Counted from the first letter of the stretch, positions 16,611-26,636 are shown. The stretch is 64,000 nt of DNA from Nocardia aurea (GCF_003123685.1 NZ_QCYJ01000127.1:62001-126000); one strand, 5' to 3'. Numbers and translations are program-made. Notes: a model not told the origin generated them from the letters alone.

Positions 16611-17306
16611 TCAAAGACTGGATTCTCCTGGTGCGACCACCCCGTGGTCAAACGCAAAGACGATCGCCGCGGCCCTGTCCCGCAGGTCGAGTTTGCCGAA
16701 TATGTGTCCTACGTGGCTTTTCACGGTGACTTCGGAGATGCCGAGACCTTTGGCGATCTCCGAATTGCTGCGCCCGCGCCCGATCAGTTCGAGCACTTCG
16801 TATTCGCGGGCGGTCAGTTCACCGAGCCGGTCGCCGTCGCGCGCGGAGACCGGGCGCACCGTCCGATAGGCCGAGAGCACTCGCCCGGTGACCGACGGGT
16901 CGAGCCAGGCGCCGCCCGCCGCGACCGTGCGGACCGCGCGGATCAGATCCTCGGCGGGTGAATCCTTGAGGATGAATCCGGCGGCGCCCGCGCGCAGCGC
17001 ACCCGAGAGCAACTGGTCGTCGTCGAAGGTGGTGAGCACGAGTACCGGCGGCGCGTCCTGACCGGTGCGCAGCGTCCTGGTGGCGTCGATGCCGCCGACC
17101 CGCTTCATCCGCAGATCCATCAGCACCACGTCGGGGCGCGCGCTCGCTACCGCGCCTGGTACCTGATCGCCGTCACTGCATTCGGTGACCAGGAATCCGT
17201 CTCTGCGGCGCAGGATGCGGCGCAGACCACCGCGAACCAATTCCTGATCGTCGACGACGAGCACGGCGACGGTGTCCACACCGTTGGTCGAGGACACAGT
17301 CGTCAC
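16611..17306 (-). CDS. NarL/LuxR-family response regulator
   Basis: The 231-aa protein has a receiver domain (acid pocket VLVVDDQE, phospho-acceptor Asp64 in VVLMDLRM, switch Lys in FILKDSPAED). A C-terminal LuxR-type helix-turn-helix follows (LTAREYEVLELIGRGRSNSE to KSHVGHIFGKLDLRDRAAAI). The cognate histidine kinase gene lies upstream on the same strand (17362-18714, 55-base gap). The pair is divergent from a three-gene ABC exporter operon, the likely target. Confidence 0.93.
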   Translation of the reverse strand: MTTVSSTNGVDTVAVLVVDDQELVRGGLRRILRRRDGFLVTECSDGDQVPGAVASARPDVVLMDLRMKRVGGIDATRTLRTGQDAPPVLVLTTFDDDQLLSGALRAGAAGFILKDSPAEDLIRAVRTVAAGGAWLDPSVTGRVLSAYRTVRPVSARDGDRLGELTAREYEVLELIGRGRSNSEIAKGLGISEVTVKSHVGHIFGKLDLRDRAAAIVFAFDHGVVAPGESSL

Positions 17307-17361
17307 TTGTTCGCCCTCTCCAGGATCACAGTCATCTGTTCTCCTCCGTCATGGTCCCCGA

Positions 17362-18714
17362 TCACATGTTCTCCCCCGGCGCGGCCACGGCCGCGTTGTT
17401 CGTCGTATCCCGATCCGACAGCGGGCACGAGAGCCAGCCACGCGACGCGGTGAGCGGGAATTCGGCGCGCACCGACCAGCCGCCGCCCTCCGGTCCCGCG
17501 ACGATCCGCCCGCCGAGCAGTTCCGCGCGCTGACGCATACCGGACAAACCCATCCCGCCGCCGGCGTCGCGCGGTGCACCGGACGGCACGGAATTGTCGA
17601 CGACGAGTCGCACCGAGGTGGAATCCACCGTCAGCCGGACTCGTGCGCTGCCGCCGGGCGCGTGTTTCACCACGTTGGCCAGCGATTCCTGTCCGATGCG
17701 ATAGAGCGCGAGGCCGACGGCGGCGGAAACCGCTTCGAGGTCGCCTTCCTCGGTCCTGCGCACATCGAGCCCGGCGCGCACGAAATCACCGACGAGATCC
17801 TCGATATCGCCTATGCCCGGTTCGGGCGCCGATCGGGACGGGCCCGCGTCGAGCAGCCCGATGGTGCGGCGGATATCGGCCATCGCCTGCCTGCCGAGAC
17901 GTTCGGCGTCGATCAGCGCATCGACGGCGTCGTCGACATCGCGGTCGGTCTGCAACGCGTGCCTGGCCGCGGTCAGATGCAGCAGGGTGATGCTCAGCGA
18001 ATGCGCGATCACGTCGTGCACCTCGCGCGCGATCCGCCTGCGTTCCTCGCCCGCCGCCTGCGCCGCGCGGATCGCCTGCCCCTCACGCTCCTGGTACAGG
18101 AATTTGCGCTGGTACTGCAACATCACGCCGACCAGCCAGCCCAGCGCGATGCCGACGGTGTACATGGGCAGGCCGTGCAATCGCTCGCCGTCGACACTCC
18201 ACAGCAGATCCCCCGCCGCGTCGAAGGCGGCCAGTTCCAGCGCCCCGACGACGGCGAACAGGGCGCTCCACCGTTTGGGTGCGATCGCCGCGACCTCACC
18301 GACCACGACGACGAGGACGAAGGGCGCGAAATCGACCGACACCGGCTGCGCCAGGAATACCGCGGTCGAGCCGAGCCCGGTCACGGCGAGCATGACCGGG
18401 GTCGGGGCGATGCCGAAGAAGCAGAACAGCGGCACCGTGGCGAACGCGAGCATCATCGCGACCAGTGGCAATACCGTGGGGAAATACTCGTGGCGCTGGA
18501 TCGTCGCCGCCACGCCGACCACGGCGAGCGCGGCGTCGGCGCTGATCATCAGCGACGGCGGGTAGTCGAACGGCAGTTGTTCCAGATTGGCGCGCAGGGT
18601 CGCGACCGGATTACGCGAGAAGGCCACGAATCGGTCGCGCACACTCCCACGCTGCCCGGCGGGTACCGCCGCACGGGCGCCCGCGGTGGCGGGAATGGCG
18701 TGGGTCACATCCAT
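17362..18714 (-). CDS. NarL-type (DesK-like) sensor histidine kinase
   Basis: The 450-aa protein has a hydrophobic N-terminal half with about five or six membrane helices (residues ~55-200). A HisKA_3 domain follows with phospho-acceptor His233 in REVHDVIAHSLS, and a GHKL ATPase with IGQESLANVVKHA and a glycine-rich GGGMGLSGMRQRAELLGG. It has no sizeable extracellular loop, as in intramembrane-sensing kinases paired with ABC exporters. The pair is divergent from the exporter operon, and the 195-base gap contains a 26-bp perfect palindrome. Confidence 0.93.
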   Translation of the reverse strand: MDVTHAIPATAGARAAVPAGQRGSVRDRFVAFSRNPVATLRANLEQLPFDYPPSLMISADAALAVVGVAATIQRHEYFPTVLPLVAMMLAFATVPLFCFFGIAPTPVMLAVTGLGSTAVFLAQPVSVDFAPFVLVVVVGEVAAIAPKRWSALFAVVGALELAAFDAAGDLLWSVDGERLHGLPMYTVGIALGWLVGVMLQYQRKFLYQEREGQAIRAAQAAGEERRRIAREVHDVIAHSLSITLLHLTAARHALQTDRDVDDAVDALIDAERLGRQAMADIRRTIGLLDAGPSRSAPEPGIGDIEDLVGDFVRAGLDVRRTEEGDLEAVSAAVGLALYRIGQESLANVVKHAPGGSARVRLTVDSTSVRLVVDNSVPSGAPRDAGGGMGLSGMRQRAELLGGRIVAGPEGGGWSVRAEFPLTASRGWLSCPLSDRDTTNNAAVAAPGENM

Positions 18715-18767
18715 ACGCCCAGGTTAGTCGTAGCGTCCGGGCGCACGCATCGTCCCGCGAGTGGGCC

Positions 18768-18793
18768 CCGCCTCCTACCCGGGTAGGAGGCGG
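18768..18793. promoter_or_regulatory. 26-bp perfect palindrome between kinase and ABC exporter genes
   Basis: The half-site ccgcctcctaccc is followed directly by its exact reverse complement with no spacer, centred between 18780 and 18781. It lies 54 bases upstream of the histidine kinase start and 117 bases upstream of the first gene of the exporter operon. It is a strong operator candidate, most simply for the response regulator encoded at 16611-17306. Confidence 0.6.
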
Positions 18794-18909
18794 ATTCGGG
18801 TCCCTGGCACGACGACCCGGCCCCGGTCCGGCCGTAGCGTTGAGACATCCCCACCAGGCCCCGAGAAACGACCGGGGCACCGCGGACGTCACACGGAAGG
18901 TCCGACGCC

Positions 18910-19230
18910 ATGTCCTGGGAAGATCACCACCGCCGTTCCGACATCGTGCACACCGTCCTCGAGCGCGCCACGCTCGACCCGCACGACCCCGACCTGTTCT
19001 CCGGCATCCCGGATCTGGATCGCCTGTTCGGCGGACCCAGCGGTTTGCTGCTCACCCTGCGGCACCGCTGGAACAATCACCTGGCGGCGAAACTGGATCA
19101 GGCGCTCGCGCAGGGACAGTCAGATGCCGAGGCCTATCTCGAACTCCGCGGTGAACAACCGGCACTGCACGCGCTGCTCGACGCCCAGTATGGTCACCGC
19201 GACTCGACCGCCGCGGCGATGGCCCGCTGA
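18910..19230 (+). CDS. Small conserved-looking protein upstream of ABC exporter
   Basis: A hydrophilic 106-aa protein starts MSWEDHHRRSDIVHTVLERA, with a mostly helical pattern and no signal peptide or membrane segment. GGAAGG lies 11 bases before the ATG. It is the first gene of the operon with the ABC ATPase (28-base gap) and permease. No family recognised; possible roles are an accessory or regulatory protein for the exporter. Confidence 0.7.
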   Translation: MSWEDHHRRSDIVHTVLERATLDPHDPDLFSGIPDLDRLFGGPSGLLLTLRHRWNNHLAAKLDQALAQGQSDAEAYLELRGEQPALHALLDAQYGHRDSTAAAMAR

Positions 19231-19258
19231 CCAACGAAAGAGAAACGGGGGACCGACG

Positions 19259-19987
19259 ATGCCGGAACCGGCCATGCTGGAACTGTCCGATATCACCAAG
19301 CGTTACCGGGTCGGCGGGCAGACGGTCGTCGCGCTCGACGGAATCGGCCTACGGATCGAATCCGGTGAATTCACCTCGATCATCGGACCTTCGGGTTCCG
19401 GGAAGAGCACGCTGCTGCACCTGCTCGGCGCGCTCGACAGTCCGGACGCGGGGTCGATCCGCTTCCGGGGCGAGGAGATCGGCGCGCTCGATGAGGAGCG
19501 CCAGTCCGAATTCCGCAGGCATCGCGTCGGTTTCGTCTTCCAGTTCTTCAATCTGCTGCCGACGCTGTCGGCCTGGGAGAACGTCGCGGTGCCGAAACTG
19601 CTGGACGGCACCGGATTACGCAAGGCCAAACCGCGCGCACTGGAACTGCTGGACCGGGTCGGGCTCGGCGACCGGGCCGAACACCGACCGGCCGAACTGT
19701 CCGGCGGACAGATGCAGCGGGTCGCGGTGGCGCGCGCGCTGATCATGGATCCGCCGCTGATCCTCGCCGACGAACCCACCGGCAACCTCGACTCCACCAC
19801 CGGCGCTTCGATTCTCCGACTGCTCGGCGAGATCGCCGCCAACGGCAATTCGGTGGTCATGGTGACCCACGACATGGGCGCGGTGGAGTACTGCGATCGC
19901 GTGATCACCCTGCGCGACGGCAAGATCGGGTCCAACGACAAGGTCGACCGGACAGCCGGATCGGGTGCCGACGCGGTGCGCGCATGA
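19259..19987 (+). CDS. ABC transporter ATP-binding protein (MacB/LolD type)
   Basis: The 242-aa ATPase has Walker A IIGPSGSGKSTLLHLLG, Q-loop VFQFFNLLPTLSAWENV, signature LSGGQMQRVAVARAL, Walker B LILADEPTGNLD and H-loop VMVTHDMG. This is the usual pattern of MacB/LolD-type ATPases that pair with FtsX-like permeases. The stop overlaps the permease start by ATGA, showing translational coupling. It should power the permease encoded next. Confidence 0.95.
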   Translation: MPEPAMLELSDITKRYRVGGQTVVALDGIGLRIESGEFTSIIGPSGSGKSTLLHLLGALDSPDAGSIRFRGEEIGALDEERQSEFRRHRVGFVFQFFNLLPTLSAWENVAVPKLLDGTGLRKAKPRALELLDRVGLGDRAEHRPAELSGGQMQRVAVARALIMDPPLILADEPTGNLDSTTGASILRLLGEIAANGNSVVMVTHDMGAVEYCDRVITLRDGKIGSNDKVDRTAGSGADAVRA

Positions 19988-22476
19988 TCGGGGCCGCATG
20001 GGACCGACTGCGGCTGTTCAATATTCGTGAACTGTTCGCGCACCGCGGACGTTCGGCCATGTCGCTGGCCGTCATGGGTATCTCGGCCGCGCTGCTCGTC
20101 GCGGTGCTCAGCATCTCCGGTTCGGTCACCGGATCGGTGGACCGGCTCACCAAGGCGCTGGGCGGTAAGGCCGAACTGGAGATCACCGGCATCACCGACG
20201 CGGGTTTCGACCAGTCGCTACTGCCTGCCGTCGCGGCCACCCCCGGCGTCGACAAGGCGGTGCCCATGTTGCGCGCGCAACTCGGCAGCGGCGCCGACCG
20301 GGCGCTGCTGATCGGCGCGGACGCGAATATGGGCGCGCTCGGCACCGAACTCGCCGGTCCGATGTCCGCGCAGATCGGCAAGTTGTTCGCGGTGCCGAAC
20401 GGGGTGCTGGTGGGCGCGGCGATGGGAAGGGCCGAAGGCGAGAGTTTCCCGCTCGGTTCCGGAACCGTCACGGCGGCGGGCGTTCTCGACGAGGACACCT
20501 CGGCCGAACTCAACGGCGGTCATATCGTCGCCGCCCCGCTCGGGCTGGCGCAGAAGCTCACCGACCGGGTCGGCCGCCTCGATTCGGTACAGATCGTCGC
20601 CGTCGACGGCACCGATATCGGTGCGCTGCGCGCCCGACTGACCGAGGTGGTCGGTGGCCGCGCGGTGGTGGCGGATCCGAGTCTGCGCACCGTCCAAGCG
20701 GGCGGCGCGATCCAGATCGTGCGGTATTCGACGCTGATGTCGTCGGCCGCGGCGTTGATCGTCTCGGCGTTCCTGATCTACAACGCCATGAGTATGGCGA
20801 TCGCCCAGCGCAGACCGATGCTGTCGCTGCTGCGCGCCATCGGAGGTAAACGCGCGCCGATGGTGCGCGATCTGCTCGTCGAGGCGGCGCTGCTCGGGCT
20901 CCTCGGCGGTGCGATCGGCGCGCTGATCGGCGTTTTCATGGGCCGAGTCGCGATCGGACGACTGCCCGCCGCCATCATGCAATCGGTCGAGGCGCGCACC
21001 GAGTACCTGGTGCCCGGCTACGCGATTCCGGTCGCGGTGGCCGCCTGCGTGGTAGCAAGTGTGTCCGCCGCCGGCATCGCCGCCAGGCAGGTCTACAAGG
21101 TCGAGCCGATCGAGGCGCTGGTGCCGGTCGGTGTCGGCACTTCCGACGTGACGCGGCCGGTGCTTCGTCGGATCGCGATCGTCGTCGGCATCGCGGCGAC
21201 CGTCGCGGCTGTCGCCATCGCCGAAACCGATCTGGGCCGGGTGTCGCTGGCCTCGATCTCCCTGTCGTTCAGCGCGGCGGTGGTGCTCTGCTTCGCGGCC
21301 ACCGGGCCGATCGTGCGGGCCGCCGCCGCCATATCCCGCCTGTTCGGCGCACCGGGCGCGCTCGGCGCGACCACCTTGGAGCGGGCCCCGCGGCGCGTGT
21401 GGGCGACGGCCATGACCGTCATGATCGGGGTCGCCGCCACCGTCGCCATGGGCGGGGCGTCACGCAATATGGTCGATTCGGCCACCGTCACGTTCGAGGA
21501 ACTGGCGAAAACCGATATCTTCGTCAGTCCGAGTGCCATGGAACAGTTCCCGACCGGGCCTCTGCTGCCGACCGGGCTCGATGCGAAGATCGCGGCGCTG
21601 CCCGGGATCGCCGAGGTGAGTCCGGCGCAGATGGCCTTCGCCACCCTGGGCAGCGGACGGGTCATGTTGCAGGGCCTGCCCGCCGAAAGCGGTGATATCC
21701 GGGTCGCCGCGGTCGACCGTTCGCTACTTCCGCGCATGGCGGCGGGCGAGGGGGTGGTCGTGTCGCGGGATGTGGCGCGGTCGCTGGATCTGGAACCGGG
21801 GTCGGCGGTGACGCTGCCGACGCCGACCGGAGCGCACACCGTCGAAGTGCTCCAGGTGATTCCGTACTTCAGCGCGGTCGCGGGTGTGGTCATCATGGAT
21901 CTGGACCAGCTGCGGCAGTGGTACCAGCGGCCCGGGGAGACGATCCTGTCCATCGACCTCGAACCGGGGGCGGATCCCGACGCCGTGATCGCCGATATCC
22001 GGTCGATCGCCCCGCCGCAGATGCACGTCGACACCGGTCGGGACGCCGTCACCGCCATCTCCTCCAGCGTGCGCCAGGGCTCGGCGATGAGCACGGCCAT
22101 CCTGTGGATCGTGGTGCTCGTCGCGACCGTCGCCCTGCTGAACACGCTCATGCTCTCGGTGCTGGAGCGCCGCCGCGAACTGGGGGTGCTGCGCGCCATG
22201 GGCACCGGGCGTAAATTCCTGCTGCGGTCGGTGCTGGCGGAGGCCGCCGGTATCGGAATCGTCGGCGCGGCACTGGGTCTGGCCGTCGGGGCGGCGGTTC
22301 AATACCTGGCGACCGTCGCGATCGGGCACGCCATGACCATCGATATCGTCTACGCCCCTGGACCGCTGATCCTGATCTACGGGCTGGCTGCGCTCGGCCT
22401 CGCCCTGCTCGGATCCATCCCGCCCGCGTTGCGCGCCGCCCGCATGCCGATCGTGGAGGCGTTGGCGGCGGACTGA
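19984..22476 (+). CDS. FtsX-like ABC transporter permease
   Basis: An 830-aa protein with one N-terminal membrane helix (SLAVMGISAALLVAVLSISG), an extracytoplasmic domain (~200 residues) and a first FtsX block around residues 245-390. A second extracytoplasmic domain precedes a second FtsX block in the last 130 residues (ending PPALRAARMPIVEALAAD). The duplicated FtsX architecture is typical of actinobacterial lipoprotein/peptide exporters or mechanotransmission complexes. It overlaps the ATPase gene by 4 bases. Substrate unknown; the adjacent intramembrane-type sensor kinase suggests response to envelope-active compounds. Confidence 0.93.
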   Translation: MIGAAWDRLRLFNIRELFAHRGRSAMSLAVMGISAALLVAVLSISGSVTGSVDRLTKALGGKAELEITGITDAGFDQSLLPAVAATPGVDKAVPMLRAQLGSGADRALLIGADANMGALGTELAGPMSAQIGKLFAVPNGVLVGAAMGRAEGESFPLGSGTVTAAGVLDEDTSAELNGGHIVAAPLGLAQKLTDRVGRLDSVQIVAVDGTDIGALRARLTEVVGGRAVVADPSLRTVQAGGAIQIVRYSTLMSSAAALIVSAFLIYNAMSMAIAQRRPMLSLLRAIGGKRAPMVRDLLVEAALLGLLGGAIGALIGVFMGRVAIGRLPAAIMQSVEARTEYLVPGYAIPVAVAACVVASVSAAGIAARQVYKVEPIEALVPVGVGTSDVTRPVLRRIAIVVGIAATVAAVAIAETDLGRVSLASISLSFSAAVVLCFAATGPIVRAAAAISRLFGAPGALGATTLERAPRRVWATAMTVMIGVAATVAMGGASRNMVDSATVTFEELAKTDIFVSPSAMEQFPTGPLLPTGLDAKIAALPGIAEVSPAQMAFATLGSGRVMLQGLPAESGDIRVAAVDRSLLPRMAAGEGVVVSRDVARSLDLEPGSAVTLPTPTGAHTVEVLQVIPYFSAVAGVVIMDLDQLRQWYQRPGETILSIDLEPGADPDAVIADIRSIAPPQMHVDTGRDAVTAISSSVRQGSAMSTAILWIVVLVATVALLNTLMLSVLERRRELGVLRAMGTGRKFLLRSVLAEAAGIGIVGAALGLAVGAAVQYLATVAIGHAMTIDIVYAPGPLILIYGLAALGLALLGSIPPALRAARMPIVEALAAD

Positions 22477-22640
22477 ACGGCGTTCGCCTCCGCACATCCA
22501 CCAGCACTCGGTGCGTCGCACCGGACGTGGTGGCCGCCGAGGCGGAGGTGAGTACGTGGCGGCGTGAGGAAGAAGGGGGCCGCCGTTCGCTGTGGGCCGC
22601 TCCGCGGAATACACCGGCGATCTGCTGGACATCGCTGCGT

Positions 22641-25439
22641 TCACAAAGGGGCGGCGGACCACCATTCGGCGATATCCACGTCGGCGGAGGGTTGCAGGGA
22701 TTGCGGACTCTTCGAGGTGCCCCTGTGGCTGATGTAGAGCAGGTACTCGGCGCGGGCCGGATCGTCCTCGAAGCTGATCACCATCTTCGCGGTGTAGAAG
22801 TACGGCTGCAACGGGCCGGGTGGGTCGGACACGATCCACCCGTGACGGGTGTGGCGCGAGCCGTTCTTCAGACCGGGGGTTTCGGTGTGCGACGGCAGGG
22901 CCGCGACCGTCGCGCGCGCCGCCGCCGGGGACCGATAGCCGAGAATCGTGTAGCTCATATAGCTCTGGTCGTCGATCACGCGGTCGCACTGCCACGCGAT
23001 GGTCCACGAACTCGACCGCATCGGCTCGTCTCTCGGCACGAACCCGTCGTCGGGCTCGTAGGCCGTGCATTCGGCGTCCTGGTACCCCTCCCCCGCATCG
23101 ACGCCACCCGGGGGCAGCAGCCGGGGGAATGCCCGCGTACTTGCCGTCAGCGGATCCGCCGCCCCCGAAGGCGTCACCGCACGCGGACCCGATGTCGCGG
23201 GCGACGCCGCGGTATCGGACGACTCCTCACCACCCATCACCACCGCGATCAACGCCACCGCCGCGATCACGACAGCCACGACGGCCACCGCGAGCACCCC
23301 GATCAGCGCACCCGTCACCCGCGATCTCCCCTGAACCCCACCATCGTGCGCGGGCGGATACCCGACGGGCGGGCCCCCCTGATATCCCGGCCCGCGCGCA
23401 CCACCCCGCGTCCCCGCGAACACCCCGCCCGCCCTGAACCTCGAACCCCCCTGTCCCCCTCTGGGATCCGAGCCGGGGCCGGTCGATTCGGGATTCGACG
23501 GACCGACACCGGGCCCCGTCGATTCCGGGTTCGGGGAACCACCAGGAGCCGCCGCCCAGGAACGCGGCGAACCCACGCCGCGACCCGTCGATTCGGGATT
23601 CGACGGCCCCACACCGGGACCCGACACCTCCGGATCCGAAGAACCACCGAAGGGAGCAACCGCCCCGGAAACCGAGGGACTCGCGCCCGAACCGGTCGAC
23701 TCGGGTTTCGATGGAGCGGCAGCGGAACTCGTCTGCTCGGGGTTCGAACGACCGGCATCGGAGCCGGGACCATCCTCGACGCCCGGATGCCCCGCCCGCG
23801 TGCCCCGATTCGATTCTCCGGCCGACGCCGCACCATCCTCGGCGAGATCGACATCGGTTCGATCGGGTTCGGGAGACCGGGCATCATCGACTCGCCGCGT
23901 CGACCGATCATCGCCGGAGCCGGTCTCTCCGGATTCGAGCGCGGAAGACGGTGCATCGACAGACTCTCCCGACACCGGATCGAGTGCCCCACCCGAATTG
24001 CCTGGTCCCGGAACCCCCACGGGCTGTCCCGATATCGGATCCGAAGGGCCACCGGGACGGGCAGAACCTGCCGCCCTCACGGGGGGTCCGGCTCCTGGAT
24101 CCAGTGGTTCACCGGGATGGCCGGGATCCCCGGCCCGCACCGGATGTCCTGACGGATCCACAGATCCACCCGGATAGCCGGACCCCGGAACCCCCACGGG
24201 CTGTCCCGATGCCGGATCGACGGACCCACCCGAATGGCCCGAACCCGGCACACCGGCGGGTTGCCCCTGCGGCGCGGCGGGTGCCGGATTATTTTGTGCG
24301 ACAGGGTAATCGGGTGCCACGTTCTGCGGCGGGACCGGATACGCCGAGGCGGGGACTTGCGGTGGCGCCTGATATGGGGGAGCCGGATTCTGCGGGGCCA
24401 CGGGTTGCGGCGCCACGGGCGGCGACGCGGGATGCGGAGCACCCGCGTACGGCCCCCCGGGCTGCGAGGAAACCGGGTACCCAGGGCCAACAGCTGGCGG
24501 AAACTGTTGCGCGGGTGCGGGATACGCACCGGGATGCGATGGCGGCACCACCGGATTCCCGCGCACGACAGCGCCGGGTGGCGGGGTCGGCAGCCGGGGC
24601 CCGGACGTGGTGGTGAGGGCGTGTTTGGCGGCGGCGGCGAATTCGGCGCAGGTGTTGTACCGATATTCGGGGCGCTTGGCCATGCCCGCGGCGAGGACCG
24701 CGTCCAGTGCGGGGTTCAGGCCGCGGCGGCGCACGGCCAGTGGGGGGAGGGCGAGTTGGAGGTGTCCGTGGATGATGTCGGCGGGGTTGTCGGCGTCGAA
24801 GGGGCCGACGCCGGCGAGCAGCCAGTACAGCGCGCAGGCCAGCGCGTACTGGTCGGTGCGCGGGTCGAGGTGGCCACCGGTCATCTGTTCGGGCGAGGCG
24901 TAGGCGAGCGTGGCGGTGAACATGCCGGTCTGGGTGAGGTGGGTCGAATCCTCACGCAGCCGGGCGATACCGAAATCGGTCAGGAAGACCCGTTCCCCCT
25001 GTCCCGCGCTGGAGCGGGCCAGCATGATGTTGGCCGGTTTCACGTCGCGGTGCAGCACCCCCATGCCGTGCGCGTAGTCCAGCGCGTCGGCGACGCCCTC
25101 GATGATCTGCACGGCGCGTTCCGGCGGCAGGGTCATCGGATTCACCGTCGCCGCGTCGACGCCGTCGATGTACTGCATGGCGATCCACAGTTGACCGTTC
25201 TCCGAACCACGGTCGTACACGGTGACGATGCTGGGATGCTCCAGTTGCGCCGCCAGGTCGGCTTCGCGTTCGAACCTGGCGCGCACCTCGTTATCGGTGT
25301 AGAGGTTCGGATTCAGCAGTTTCAGCGCGGTCTGGCGGGAGAACCGCGGATGGCGTGCCAGGTACACCGATCCCATGCCGCCCTGCCCGAGCAGTCGCTC
25401 GACGGTGTATCCGGCGAACACTTCACCGCTGTCGATCAA
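22641..25439 (-). CDS. Transmembrane Ser/Thr protein kinase 3
   Basis: The 932-aa kinase has glycine loop LGQGGMGSVYLARH, Lys40 (TALKLL), HRDVKPANIM and DFGIARL. A ~420-residue linker is dominated by Gly/Pro/Ser repeats (GVPGSGYPGGSVDP-type and SNPESTGPGVGP-type). One membrane helix (ALIGVLAVAVVAVVIAAVAL) precedes an extracytoplasmic domain of about 180 residues with two cysteines (DAECTAY, AWQCDRV). That domain differs from the 4-Cys domain of kinases 1 and 2. The gene converges on the ABC permease gene and is divergent from the second beta-lactamase-like lipoprotein gene. Confidence 0.92.
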   Translation of the reverse strand: MIDSGEVFAGYTVERLLGQGGMGSVYLARHPRFSRQTALKLLNPNLYTDNEVRARFEREADLAAQLEHPSIVTVYDRGSENGQLWIAMQYIDGVDAATVNPMTLPPERAVQIIEGVADALDYAHGMGVLHRDVKPANIMLARSSAGQGERVFLTDFGIARLREDSTHLTQTGMFTATLAYASPEQMTGGHLDPRTDQYALACALYWLLAGVGPFDADNPADIIHGHLQLALPPLAVRRRGLNPALDAVLAAGMAKRPEYRYNTCAEFAAAAKHALTTTSGPRLPTPPPGAVVRGNPVVPPSHPGAYPAPAQQFPPAVGPGYPVSSQPGGPYAGAPHPASPPVAPQPVAPQNPAPPYQAPPQVPASAYPVPPQNVAPDYPVAQNNPAPAAPQGQPAGVPGSGHSGGSVDPASGQPVGVPGSGYPGGSVDPSGHPVRAGDPGHPGEPLDPGAGPPVRAAGSARPGGPSDPISGQPVGVPGPGNSGGALDPVSGESVDAPSSALESGETGSGDDRSTRRVDDARSPEPDRTDVDLAEDGAASAGESNRGTRAGHPGVEDGPGSDAGRSNPEQTSSAAAPSKPESTGSGASPSVSGAVAPFGGSSDPEVSGPGVGPSNPESTGRGVGSPRSWAAAPGGSPNPESTGPGVGPSNPESTGPGSDPRGGQGGSRFRAGGVFAGTRGGARGPGYQGGPPVGYPPAHDGGVQGRSRVTGALIGVLAVAVVAVVIAAVALIAVVMGGEESSDTAASPATSGPRAVTPSGAADPLTASTRAFPRLLPPGGVDAGEGYQDAECTAYEPDDGFVPRDEPMRSSSWTIAWQCDRVIDDQSYMSYTILGYRSPAAARATVAALPSHTETPGLKNGSRHTRHGWIVSDPPGPLQPYFYTAKMVISFEDDPARAEYLLYISHRGTSKSPQSLQPSADVDIAEWWSAAPL

Positions 25440-25739
25440 CGCCGCCCCCTTCCGTGAACCAGCACAGAGAAGCGTAGCGAGTGCGCGACCGCTCTTCGCC
25501 GCGTACGAGATCCGGAGCCGAGCCCACCTTCCGAGCCTACCCGTCGGCCGCGTGGCCTCGGGATTTCGAAATCTTCGCGATTATCGGGAAAACTAGGAGA
25601 GGGACGTCGTCGACGCGTTCGCGATTCGCGATTCGCACGAGGATGTTCCCGCCGTCCGGCATTCTTGCGGGTCGGCGAGATGAGGAGTGTTTCACCGCCG
25701 ATGGCTCCGCGATGCGCTGGTGGTGGGGAGGACGCGGTG
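25440..25739. promoter_or_regulatory. 300-base divergent intergenic region of kinase 3 and beta-lactamase-like copy 2
   Basis: No gene is seen. The stretch must contain both divergent promoters. A short direct repeat (gcgattcgcgattcgc) sits near 25620-25636. I see no convincing palindrome like the one upstream of lipoprotein copy 1. Confidence 0.4.
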
Positions 25740-26636
25740 GTGAAGACGGCTCGAAACTTTCATGTCCCTCGATCGGTACTGCGCGGTACCGCTGTATTGG
25801 TGATGCTCACGCTGGCGTCCTGCGCGCTGTTCCCACAGCACAACGACGCCTCCGGCGCACCGGCGGTGACCCTGAGTTCCGGTGGGACATGGCGTTCGGG
25901 TTGGTCGGTCGCCAGGCCGGGATCGCTCGCCGCCGATTTCACCCAGTTGCAGCCGATGCTGGCCGGGCAGGTCGGCGTGGCGATCATGCCGGTCGGCGGT
26001 GGCCGGATGACGGTCTTCGGCGACTGGACGACCGGAATCGCCTGGTCGACGATCAAGGTCCCGCTCGCCATCGCCGCGTTACGCCACGATCCCGAGGGCG
26101 CGCGCGGCGACGCGGAGGCGGCGATCACCTATTCCGACAACGGCGCGGCCGAGGCGCTGTGGCAGTCACTCGGCGACGGCTTGGAAGCGGCGCAGGCGGT
26201 GCAGGACGTGCTCGACGAAGCGGGCGATCGCACCACCGGACTGGCCGGTCCGCGCACCACCCTGGACTACACCTCGTTCGGTTCGACCGAATGGACGCTG
26301 ACCGAGCAGGCGCGTTTCGCCTCCAAACTGCCGTGCCTGTCGCAGACCGGCGAGGTGACCAGACTGATGGGCGAGATCACACCCGAACAGGGCTGGGGGC
26401 TCGGCACCATCGACGGCGCCGAATTCAAGGGCGGCTGGGGTCCCGACGACGAGACCGGGGTGTACACCGTCCGCCAGTTCGGCCTGATTCCCACTCCTTC
26501 CGGGCAGGTCGCCGTCGCCGTCGCCGCGCAGGCCGAATCGGGCACCTACGACGACGCCACCCAACTGCTGGACCGGCTGGCCCATCTGCTCGACCGGCAT
26601 CGCGAGGAATTGCGCGGCGGCGACTGTTCGCGCTGA
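25740..26636 (+). CDS. Lipoprotein with class A beta-lactamase/PBP-like fold (copy 2)
   Basis: A 298-aa paralogue of the product of 12481-13368. It has a canonical lipobox LASC (Cys28), S-T-I-K at Ser103-Lys106, S-D-N at 132-134 and K-G-G in EFKGGWG, plus shared blocks FGDWTTG, EWTL and VRQFGLI. I chose the GTG at 25740 because GGGGAGG lies eight bases upstream; a second GTG is three bases earlier. It should be anchored on the outer face of the membrane. It is divergent from kinase 3 and converges, 7 bases apart, on a response regulator gene. Confidence 0.82.
   Translation: MKTARNFHVPRSVLRGTAVLVMLTLASCALFPQHNDASGAPAVTLSSGGTWRSGWSVARPGSLAADFTQLQPMLAGQVGVAIMPVGGGRMTVFGDWTTGIAWSTIKVPLAIAALRHDPEGARGDAEAAITYSDNGAAEALWQSLGDGLEAAQAVQDVLDEAGDRTTGLAGPRTTLDYTSFGSTEWTLTEQARFASKLPCLSQTGEVTRLMGEITPEQGWGLGTIDGAEFKGGWGPDDETGVYTVRQFGLIPTPSGQVAVAVAAQAESGTYDDATQLLDRLAHLLDRHREELRGGDCSR

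Noticed and set aside
23460..24250. Repeats in kinase 3 as a possible intergenic satellite
   Set aside because: They are in frame and encode the Gly/Pro/Ser linker of the kinase.
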